Assembly: GCA_013044465.1 (NCBI GenBank)
Contig: JABEUL010000021.1
Location: forward strand, 1 to 5,225
Reading direction: 5' to 3'
From: Acidimicrobiales bacterium
GTDB lineage: Bacteria > Actinomycetota > Acidimicrobiia > Acidimicrobiales > JABEUL01
DNA: 5,225 nucleotides
Positions 1 through 5,225 of this stretch are shown in pieces (the stretch's first letter is position 1; each line of letters starts with the position of its first letter). Under the pieces are notes generated by a model, which was not told where the DNA came from, did not search any database, and saw only the letters and a program-made list of their open reading frames with translations. A program made the translations under genes and the position numbers.

Positions 1-33
1 ACCAAGAACTCGCGCATATTCAACTATAACATG
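1..33 (-). other. Out-of-frame continuation of the ABC ATPase, running off the window
   Basis: In the frame one base downstream of the ABC frame, positions 33 to 1 are open and read HVIVEYARVLG. The EYARVLG part matches the place where family members have a helix ending in a pattern like (R)I..VL..VGL, after the Q-loop and before the signature motif. The shift must lie between the +1-frame stop at 34-36 (TAG on minus) and the zero-frame stop at 20-22 (TGA on minus). Only 11 codons are visible, so the match rests on spacing and a few residues. Confidence 0.5.
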
Positions 34-352
34 CTACCCCACTTATCGCGCGGATAGTTCTACGGTGAGCCCTTAGATGCGGAAAAAATCGTGGTTCGTC
101 CACAATTGCCCCCACCCTCTCAAGCGCCTTCGCACTATCTTTTGGCACATTGTAACCCAAGATCTCCATTTGTCCACTAGATGCTTTTGTCAATCCGAGG
201 AGCATTCTTATCAAAGTAGTTTTCCCAGCGCCATTTGGACCCAAATAACCAAACGCCACTCCAGCGGGCACATTAAGTGACACATCTTTGACTACTTCGT
301 TCTTGCCGAAGTGCTTAAAGATGTGCCTAGTCTCTATAGCAAGATTGCTCAT
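20..352 (-). CDS. ABC transporter ATP-binding protein (ABC-2/BcrA type), N-terminal part, interrupted by a frameshift
   Basis: This is the start of a cytosolic ATPase subunit that would power an ABC-2-type exporter or resistance pump. Counted from the Met at 350-352, the Walker A loop GPNGAGKTT is at residues 38-46. It is followed by a beta strand (MEILGYNV) and a Q-loop region with VGAIVDEPRFFPHL. A Glu/Asp-rich Q-loop of this kind is typical of the BcrA/CcmA-like family (COG1131). The LSGGQ signature, Walker B and switch His are absent because the frame stops at TGA 20-22 after about 110 residues, whereas the family usually has 220-310. A continuation fitting the family is readable in the +1 frame (1-33), so the stop looks like a frameshift and not a natural end. 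I chose the Met at 352 over the in-frame Met at 367 because only the former has a purine-rich GGAAAGGA just upstream. The gene has its own promoter. Substrate and permease partner cannot be told; the permease may lie beyond the left edge. Confidence 0.8.
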   Translation of the reverse strand: MSNLAIETRHIFKHFGKNEVVKDVSLNVPAGVAFGYLGPNGAGKTTLIRMLLGLTKASSGQMEILGYNVPKDSAKALERVGAIVDEPRFFPHLRAHRRTIRAISGVACYS

Positions 353-355
353 ATT

Positions 356-363
356 TCCTTTCC
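356..363 (-). promoter_or_regulatory. Ribosome binding site of the ABC gene
   Basis: On the minus strand GGAAAGGA lies 3 bases before the ATG at 350-352. The spacing is a little short for the second GG but good for the first. The alternative ATG at 365-367 has no purine-rich tract in front of it, so this site decides the start in favour of 352. Confidence 0.5.
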
Positions 364-396
364 GCATTAGGTGACCAAAGTCTGCGGCACATAGAT

Positions 397-425
397 ATAC
401 TAGGCATTAGCTTGAGCGGAGTCAA
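397..425 (-). promoter_or_regulatory. Sigma-70/SigA-type promoter for the ABC gene
   Basis: On the minus strand there is a -35 box TTGACT (420-425, 5 of 6 to consensus), a spacer of exactly 17 bases, and a -10 box TAGTAT (397-402, 4 of 6, fitting the actinobacterial TANNNT pattern). Transcription would start near 388-390 and give a leader of about 37 bases. A shifted -10 reading (TATATC) with a 20-base spacer is also possible and would resemble the long spacers of MerR-controlled promoters. The -35 box overlaps the dyad at 409-428. Confidence 0.6.
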
Positions 426-428
426 GCT
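409..428. promoter_or_regulatory. Perfect 7-bp dyad over the ABC promoter, probable operator
   Basis: The plus strand reads AGCTTGA, six bases (GCGGAG), then TCAAGCT, a perfect inverted repeat. It covers the -35 box and the upstream half of the spacer of the predicted ABC promoter. This is where a dimeric repressor, or a MerR-type activator bound in the spacer, would sit. No T-tract follows on either strand, so it is not a terminator. The regulator is not in the window; GntR, TetR or MerR types are all possible. Confidence 0.5.
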
Positions 429-440
429 CTATGTAAACTA

Positions 441-460
441 AACTGCTTACCTAAACAGTT
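441..460. repeat. Imperfect 20-bp dyad upstream of the ABC promoter
   Basis: The segment is flanked by AACTG and CAGTT, and 16 of its 20 positions match their reverse complement. It starts 15 bases upstream of the -35 box. TAAAC also occurs three times within 434-456 (at 434, 439 and 452). It could be a second regulator site, but chance is not excluded in AT-rich DNA. The rest of the gap up to 614 holds a small 6-bp dyad (GGAATT/AATTCC, 472-488) and nothing else I can name. Confidence 0.3.
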
Positions 461-614
461 GCATTGACGCTGGAATTCAATTAATTCCTCAATAAGTTTT
501 AAAAATGGCAACAACAATTAATGGACCTCTGATTGTGTTCTTAGGCATAAATACCAAATTGGCAGTTGCTTGAACAACATAACATCTACCAACCAACAAT
601 CTGGAAATCTTAAC

Positions 615-2429
615 TCAGCTATTTTCCAAAACCAAAAGTGATGCAGCTGGAAGTGGGTGTGAGAATAGATAACCCTGAGCCATATCGCATCCTAGTGCCT
701 GAAGGATCTCCATCTGATTTGAAGATTCCACTCCTTCAGCTACTATTTCTAGGCCTAAAGTGTGACCTAAATCAATTACGGCTCTAACTATGGCTGTATC
801 TTCTTCTCGATTTCCCATCTCCATTACAAAGGATTTATCAATCTTTAATACATCAATTGGGAACTTGTGAAGATAAGCTAGCGAAGAAAACCCGGTGCCG
901 AAATCATCGACAGCCAATTTGACCCCCAAAGACTTTAAATCCTCTAAAACACTTAGGGCTGCTTCTGGGTCATCCATCAAAGTGCTTTCAGTAATCTCTA
1001 GAACTAACTGATCAGGACTCAAAGATGACTTGCTTATTGCTTCTGCCACCGTGGCAACAATGTCCGGATCACCAATCTGGCGACCCGAAAGGTTAACTTC
1101 TACCAACCCTCCATTTCCAGGAGTGTAGGCAAAAGGTTCGCAAGGAATTCGATCATCTTGTCTTTCATTGCTACCTTGTTTCCAAGTCTCCATTGTCTGA
1201 CAAGCGCAGTTAAGCACCCAAGCACCTATTGGAACAATTAGACCAGTTTCTTCAGCAGTTGGAATAAAGGTATCTGGAGCCATCAAACCTTGATCGGGAT
1301 GATTCCATCTCACAAGGGCTTCGACTCCAACCACTCTTAATGAAGAGAGATTTACAACAGGTTGGAAATAAACAACTAGCTCATCTCTTTCTAGAGCCCG
1401 ATGAAGTGAGTTTTCTAAACTAGTTCTTGTCACTACTTCAGTTCGAAGTGAGTCATTAAACATCGCAAACCTATTGCCGCCTCTACGTTTGGCCAAGTAC
1501 ATTGCCGAATCGGCATTTGATATCAACGCTACGGCATCTACCGCATTGGTGGATGAAGTTGCAATCCCAATTGAAACAGAAGCGTAAACATCTTGGTCTT
1601 TTACAGCCATAGGTTGGGCCAATACCTCTGAAATTCGTTTAGCCAAATGGGTTGCCGTAGCTCCGGCGAGGGGGCCTTCGCATAGAATTAAAAACTCATC
1701 ACCGCCAAATCTTGCAACCACATCCTTTGGTCTCACGATCGACTTCAAACGCTCTGCTAGTGCCACCAAGGCTTCATCACCGGCATCATGACCCAAAGAG
1801 TCATTCAGTCCCTTAAATCTATCAACATCGCAAAGCAAAATGGCCACCCTTCCAGGAGCATCTTGGTGGCGCACAAGGGCATATGACAACTGATAGGTGA
1901 ACATCGTCCTGCTCGGAAGATTCGTAAGGGGATCATGTAGAAATGAGGCTGCGAGTGCTTCTTCATTCCTGCGAACATCAGAGATATCACGGATCCAAAG
2001 AGCAACTCTACAATTTGGATCATCAGCTACTACAAAAGAAACAACTTCGCACAGGATCTCTTTGTTTTGTGAATCAACTAATACATACTCTTTGACCGGT
2101 GATATCGGTCCCCTGGGTCCCATCTCAATCAGACGTTGCCACTCAAAATTGGCAAAACTTTCAGATTCGATATTTGATTGAGAGTTCGGCTCATCAATCG
2201 GTGCAAATATTGAGAATTCTCTCCCCATCACTTCGGATCGGTCTCTGAAAAAAAGCTGCTCAGCTCTTCTTGAAAACTCACAGATTTTTCCGTCTTTGTC
2301 AATTTCCAAGTACGCATCTAGACTAGCAGCGACGGCTCGAATGAACTCATCTGATCGTTCCAGAATCGTTACATGTTCACTTGAGCCAGTGCTAGGTTTG
2401 CTGGGTGTTCCTCCCTTAGGCTTGGTCAT
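615..2429 (-). CDS. PAS-GGDEF-EAL cyclic di-GMP cyclase/phosphodiesterase
   Basis: This soluble signalling enzyme makes and/or breaks cyclic di-GMP. A PAS-like sensor spans about residues 22-150, leading into the usual linker FLHDPLTNLPSR (163-174). The GGDEF domain (about 165-325) has DVDRFKGLND (201-210), an intact GGDEF (242-246), and the product-inhibition I-site RPKD (233-236) five residues before it. The EAL domain (about 335-600) keeps the expected metal-binding and catalytic residues: EAL 370-372, N446, E478, D508-D509, K529, E565 and Q585. Both activities are therefore possible on sequence grounds. In many such fusions one domain is only regulatory. There is no signal peptide or membrane span, so it is cytosolic. 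The 604-residue length is normal for this architecture. Residues 417-442 form an extra hydrophilic loop before the N446 strand. The ATG at 2427-2429 directly follows an in-frame TGA, so no longer start exists; no strong Shine-Dalgarno is visible. The PAS ligand is unknown. Confidence 0.95.
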   Translation of the reverse strand: MTKPKGGTPSKPSTGSSEHVTILERSDEFIRAVAASLDAYLEIDKDGKICEFSRRAEQLFFRDRSEVMGREFSIFAPIDEPNSQSNIESESFANFEWQRLIEMGPRGPISPVKEYVLVDSQNKEILCEVVSFVVADDPNCRVALWIRDISDVRRNEEALAASFLHDPLTNLPSRTMFTYQLSYALVRHQDAPGRVAILLCDVDRFKGLNDSLGHDAGDEALVALAERLKSIVRPKDVVARFGGDEFLILCEGPLAGATATHLAKRISEVLAQPMAVKDQDVYASVSIGIATSSTNAVDAVALISNADSAMYLAKRRGGNRFAMFNDSLRTEVVTRTSLENSLHRALERDELVVYFQPVVNLSSLRVVGVEALVRWNHPDQGLMAPDTFIPTAEETGLIVPIGAWVLNCACQTMETWKQGSNERQDDRIPCEPFAYTPGNGGLVEVNLSGRQIGDPDIVATVAEAISKSSLSPDQLVLEITESTLMDDPEAALSVLEDLKSLGVKLAVDDFGTGFSSLAYLHKFPIDVLKIDKSFVMEMGNREEDTAIVRAVIDLGHTLGLEIVAEGVESSNQMEILQALGCDMAQGYLFSHPLPAASLLVLENS

Positions 2430-2437
2430 TCATATAT

Positions 2438-2443
2438 AGCCTA
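2438..2443 (-). promoter_or_regulatory. Possible -10 box for a leaderless PAS-GGDEF-EAL transcript
   Basis: TAGGCT on the minus strand fits the actinobacterial TANNNT pattern and ends 8 bases before the ATG, so transcription could start at the A of the ATG. No matching -35 box stands at 16-18 bases. The case rests on the lack of a Shine-Dalgarno and on leaderless mRNAs being common in Actinobacteria. Confidence 0.22.
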
Positions 2444-2530
2444 CATAATGCAGCGTCAATGAATTGATATATTTTAAATATTATTCCGCAAAAAATCGTC
2501 AGATTATTGCATAAAATTGCAAACACTTGA

Positions 2531-2545
2531 CCAAAATGATTTTGG
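2531..2545. repeat. 15-bp perfect palindrome upstream of the PAS-GGDEF-EAL gene
   Basis: CCAAAAT, one central base, then ATTTTGG. It lies about 100 bp upstream of the ATG at 2429. The single central base makes it a poor RNA hairpin and a better protein-binding dyad. No regulator is identified. Confidence 0.3.
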
Positions 2546-2611
2546 CATCGATTCACTCGTAAATTTGTTACAGAAAATCCAAGAAATTCAGAACTTATTT
2601 AGCAGACTAGA

Positions 2612-2632
2612 GTGAATATTCCTCATATTCAC
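2612..2632. repeat. Perfect 8-bp inverted repeat with 5-base loop
   Basis: GTGAATAT, loop TCCTC, ATATTCAC. It lies about 125 bases after the infB stop and 183 bases before the next start. The stem is AT-rich and lacks a following T-tract on either strand, so it is a weak terminator candidate. An operator or an mRNA stem is as likely. Confidence 0.4.
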
Positions 2633-2681
2633 GACAACGATAGTCAGGAATTTCGCTCCTAATAAGATTCCGCTAGTTCTA

Positions 2682-2697
2682 CGATTACTCGATTACT
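2682..2697. repeat. Tandem duplication of the octamer CGATTACT
   Basis: Two perfect adjacent copies of CGATTACT (2682-2689 and 2690-2697) lie about 60 bases downstream of the infB stop. This could be a simple slippage duplication or a direct-repeat binding site. Confidence 0.45.
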
Positions 2698-2757
2698 TTA
2701 ACTGCACTGGGAGTACTTTATTCAAGTTCGCCACTACTAGCTAAAGGGCATAAACCG

Positions 2758-5225
2758 TTAGAGGGTTCTCGGGATCTCTTTTTCGTCGAAAGTCTCAATA
2801 ATGTCGCCTTCTTTGAGATCTTGAAAGTCAGACAATCCAATTCCACATTCAAACCCAGATTGAACTTCCCTAACATCATCTTTAAATCTTCTAAGCGACT
2901 GGACAGTCCCTCGCCAAATAATCACGCCGTCTCTTAAGAACCTAACTTTAGAACCTCTGGTAATAGTCCCTTCAAGAACGTAACACCCAGCAACAGAACC
3001 GGCTTTTGGCACTTTGAACACTGATCTAACTTCGGCTTCGCCTGTTACTACTTCTTCATAAGTTGGACTCAGCATACCAACCATGGCAAGTTCAATATCT
3101 TCAATTACTTGGTAAATTATTTCATAAGTTCTGATCTGAACTTTATTTACCTCAGCCATCTCTCTTGCTCGCCTGTCTGGTCTAACGTTAAATCCAACAA
3201 TCGTGGCATTTGAGGCAGCTGCTAATTGAACATCATTCTCTGTTATCCCACCGACGGCTCTATGAACAAAGGAAACCTTGACCTCATCGCGCTCTAGTTT
3301 TTTAAGACTCTCGGTAATTGCCTCAAGCGAACCTTGCACATCGGCTTTGAGAACAATGTTAAGAGTTGCTACTTCACCTCTGGAAATTTGTTCAAAAATA
3401 TCTTCCAGTCGAGCACCAGGGATCGAGACTGCAGTTGATACATGTCCGGCAAATCTTCTGCGTTGCTCCCGTGCTTCACCGATAACTCGCGCATCACCTT
3501 GTTCGGCAGTTACTCGAAGTTCATCGCCAGCTTGTGGTGGCTCGGAAAAACCAAGTACCTGAATAGGCGTGGAGGGACCAGCTTCTTTAATGGAGTCTCC
3601 ATGATCATCAAGCATCGCCTTCACTCGACCCCAAGCCGCACCAGCTACTATTGCATCACCTACGCGAAGGGTTCCAGATTGGACAATAACTGTGGCAACA
3701 GGACCGCGTCCAACGTCCAAGTTGGCTTCCAATACCGTTCCTCTGCCCTTTTTGGTTGTGTCAGCCTCTAGCTCCAACATATCTGCAACCAAAGTCAAGT
3801 GTTCTAATAAATCATCTATACCAAGATTTGTCAACGCTGACACTTCAACAACCACGGCGTCACCGCCCCACGCCTCTGGAACTAATCCATGTTCGGAAAG
3901 CTGCTGCATTACGCGATTAGGATCTGCATCAGCTCGATCAATTTTGTTTATTGCAACCACAATTGGAACTTCAGCTGCCTTGGCATGAGCAATAGCTTCT
4001 ACGGTTTGTGGCATCACTCCGTCATCTGCGGCAACCACCAAAACAACAATGTCAGTTGTTTTAGCTCCGCGTGCTCTCATTGCTGTGAAAGCTTCGTGAC
4101 CCGGAGTATCAATAAATGTCAACAGCCTCCCATCAAGATTCACTTGGTAGGCACCAATGTGTTGAGTTATTCCTCCAGCTTCGCCAGCCACTACATTGGC
4201 ATTTCGAATTTTGTCGAGCAGGAGGGTTTTCCCGTGGTCGACGTGACCCATGACAGTGATTACGGGAGGTCTCTGGTTTAAATGGAAAGATTCAGAGTCA
4301 CTCTCATCACCAAAGTATTTTGCAACCAATGTCGCTTCTTGTTCCTGACCGGCGTCAACAAGCTTGATGTTGGCACCGATCTCGGCGGCAAAAAGCTCAA
4401 TCATGTCATCTGAAAGTGACTGAGTAGCTGTAACCATTTCGCCATGAAGCAGCAAAAAGCGGATCACATCACCTGCGGACCTATTTAACTTCGGACCAAT
4501 TTCCTGAGCGGTACTTGCCCGCTCGATAATGACCTCAAAGTCTGGGACCGCCGCATTAGATGGGGTATAAGTAGTGATTTGAGTAGGTTCGAGCTCCTCA
4601 ATTACTTTGCGCCTTCGCCTCGCAGTTTTTCGCTGCGGAGGACGGTTGGCTCTACTTGGTGGTCCACCAACTGCCCCTTTACCAGCAGGGATGGCCCCTG
4701 CTTCTGGCCTTAGCTGTGGCGGCGTGGATCTTCGTGGGCCAGAACCTCGTGGTGAATCACTTGGTGAAAAACTTGTGGGCGCACCAGTTCTTGGTGCACC
4801 TCCTCTTGGTGGTCCTTGTCGTGGTGGAGGTTTTTGCCCACTATGACCTTGTGAGGGAGCTCCCGGTTGAGATTTTCTGCCGCCGAGTCCTGGTGGCGGT
4901 GGAATTGGTTTTCCACTCAGACCTGTCATGGCTCTAGGTGGTGGAGGAATTGGTTTTCCCGTTGTGCTCATCGGCCGAGGAGGTGCACTTGGAGCACCTT
5001 GAAAACTCCGAGGAGGATGAGGTTTATGGCCAGCAGCGGGCGGAGTCGCCTTCGAATCGCTTAGAGACTGCGGAGACTGGGCGCTTATGCGCTGCTCTGG
5101 AGTGGGAACCGGTCTTTCTTTTTCTTGCTGTATCTTCTCAACGAAACCTACATTTTCAACTTCTTCACTTTGCCCAACGGGGAATGCAGGTCTAGCAGGG
5201 GCAGTAGATCCAGATCTAACTACCC
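2758..5225 (-). CDS. infB: Translation initiation factor IF-2, N-terminus outside the window
   Basis: IF-2 is the GTPase that brings fMet-tRNA to the 30S subunit and promotes 50S joining. The visible 821 residues, numbered from the right edge, show a Pro/Gly/Arg-rich disordered segment (about 1-195), a basic stretch TARRRRK (200-206), an IF2_N domain (about 229-289) and the G domain. The GTPase motifs are intact: GHVDHGKT (326-333), GGITQHIGA (350-358), DTPGH (372-376), NKID (426-429) and SAL (462-464). Domain II (about 490-585), domain III (about 600-705) and the fMet-tRNA-binding C2 domain (about 720-815, with FECGIGL) follow. The Met at 4969-4971 is not the start. The frame stays open for 84 more codons with the same Pro/Ala/Ser-rich composition (VVRSGSTAPARPAF at the edge), and no Shine-Dalgarno precedes that Met. 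A few dozen N-terminal residues, probably the first IF2_N-like domain, are missing. The C-terminus is complete (TAA 2758-2760). rbfA does not follow. Confidence 0.97.
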   Translation of the reverse strand, partial: VVRSGSTAPARPAFPVGQSEEVENVGFVEKIQQEKERPVPTPEQRISAQSPQSLSDSKATPPAAGHKPHPPRSFQGAPSAPPRPMSTTGKPIPPPPRAMTGLSGKPIPPPPGLGGRKSQPGAPSQGHSGQKPPPRQGPPRGGAPRTGAPTSFSPSDSPRGSGPRRSTPPQLRPEAGAIPAGKGAVGGPPSRANRPPQRKTARRRRKVIEELEPTQITTYTPSNAAVPDFEVIIERASTAQEIGPKLNRSAGDVIRFLLLHGEMVTATQSLSDDMIELFAAEIGANIKLVDAGQEQEATLVAKYFGDESDSESFHLNQRPPVITVMGHVDHGKTLLLDKIRNANVVAGEAGGITQHIGAYQVNLDGRLLTFIDTPGHEAFTAMRARGAKTTDIVVLVVAADDGVMPQTVEAIAHAKAAEVPIVVAINKIDRADADPNRVMQQLSEHGLVPEAWGGDAVVVEVSALTNLGIDDLLEHLTLVADMLELEADTTKKGRGTVLEANLDVGRGPVATVIVQSGTLRVGDAIVAGAAWGRVKAMLDDHGDSIKEAGPSTPIQVLGFSEPPQAGDELRVTAEQGDARVIGEAREQRRRFAGHVSTAVSIPGARLEDIFEQISRGEVATLNIVLKADVQGSLEAITESLKKLERDEVKVSFVHRAVGGITENDVQLAAASNATIVGFNVRPDRRAREMAEVNKVQIRTYEIIYQVIEDIELAMVGMLSPTYEEVVTGEAEVRSVFKVPKAGSVAGCYVLEGTITRGSKVRFLRDGVIIWRGTVQSLRRFKDDVREVQSGFECGIGLSDFQDLKEGDIIETFDEKEIPRTL
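4892..4959 (-). repeat. Duplicated GKPIPPPP segment within infB
   Basis: Two 23-bp copies (4892-4914 and 4937-4959) differ at two positions and are offset by 45 bp. They encode the repeated peptide GKPIPPPP (visible residues 89-96 and 104-111) in the disordered N-terminal segment of IF-2. The in-frame spacing of 15 codons fits an old tandem duplication. Confidence 0.7.

Larger units (their letters stand above)
2430..2757. other. Gene-free AT-rich gap between infB and the PAS-GGDEF-EAL gene
   Basis: This 328-bp stretch has no open frame longer than about 15 codons starting with ATG on the coding strand, and nothing resembling rbfA. It holds a tandem octamer (2682-2697), a perfect dyad (2612-2632), a 15-bp palindrome (2531-2545) and a weak TTGCA/TGCAA dyad (2507-2522), followed by very AT-rich DNA before the downstream gene. 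No GC-rich stem with a T-tract is visible, so infB termination here is not shown. The dyads and AT-rich stretch suggest a regulatory region for the downstream gene. Confidence 0.6.

Noticed and set aside
472..488. GGAATT-N5-AATTCC as a terminator of the PAS-GGDEF-EAL gene
   Set aside because: The weak 6-bp AT-rich stem has no T-tract on the transcribed side and is over 100 bases from the stop.
1805..2181. Short open frames on both strands within the PAS-GGDEF-EAL gene
   Set aside because: They overlap a gene with intact catalytic motifs in another frame and show no independent support.
2431..2459. TTGACG, 17 bases, TATATG as a promoter for the PAS-GGDEF-EAL gene
   Set aside because: The boxes are good, but transcription would begin a few bases inside the coding region, and there is no usable in-frame start soon after.
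2484..2522. TTGCA/TGCAA hairpin with a downstream T-run on the minus strand as a terminator
   Set aside because: The stem is only 5 bp and AT-rich, and the six-T run lies more than ten bases further on.
3278..4937. Several plus-strand open frames of 65-130 codons opposite infB
   Set aside because: They are antisense shadows of a well-supported gene, with Ser/Thr/Cys-rich or Val/Leu-rich content mirroring the opposite codons and no recognisable domain.
4969..4971. ATG as the start of a 737-residue IF-2
   Set aside because: The frame is open upstream to the window edge with IF-2-like low-complexity sequence, and there is no Shine-Dalgarno before this ATG.
1..5225. An undescribed multi-gene system
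   Set aside because: The three genes belong to unrelated known families, are separated by gaps of 247 and 328 bp, and show no shared element linking them.

Overview
The window looks like a piece of an actinobacterial chromosome (Actinomycetota). The evidence is an IF-2 with a long Pro/Gly/Arg-rich N-terminal segment, leading into a G domain worded like that of actinobacteria and possibly Acidimicrobiia. The base composition is moderately AT-rich for that phylum, so a small-genome aquatic or marine lineage would fit. The class-level guess is inference only. All three recognisable genes lie on the minus strand, and I see no gene on the plus strand. I found no tRNA, rRNA, CRISPR array or insertion sequence.

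In minus-strand transcription order, the first gene is infB (2758-5225), encoding translation initiation factor IF-2. Its reading frame stays open to the right edge of the window, so the N-terminus is missing. The Met codon at 4969-4971 is internal and is not the start. After infB comes a 328-bp AT-rich gap (2430-2757) without a gene. It holds a perfect 8-bp-stem dyad, a 15-bp palindrome and a tandem octamer, but no convincing intrinsic terminator. rbfA, the usual infB neighbour, is not there.

Next is a complete 604-residue PAS-GGDEF-EAL protein (615-2429) that handles cyclic di-GMP. Its cyclase signature, inhibitory I-site and the EAL catalytic residues are all visible. A 247-bp gap (368-614) follows. 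It carries a good sigma-70-type promoter whose -35 box is embedded in a perfect dyad, with a second, imperfect dyad upstream. This promoter drives the last gene, an ABC-2-type (BcrA/CcmA-like) ATPase that runs to the left edge. The ABC frame is interrupted by a stop at 20-22, and a family-like continuation is readable in the +1 frame, so it carries a frameshift (real, programmed or a sequence error).

The three genes do not form an evident functional unit. infB belongs to core translation, the PAS-GGDEF-EAL protein to second-messenger signalling, and the ABC gene to a separately promoted export or resistance system. I did not find an undescribed multi-gene system. The points most worth checking are the ABC frameshift, the operator-like dyads in front of the ABC gene, and the correct N-terminus of IF-2.
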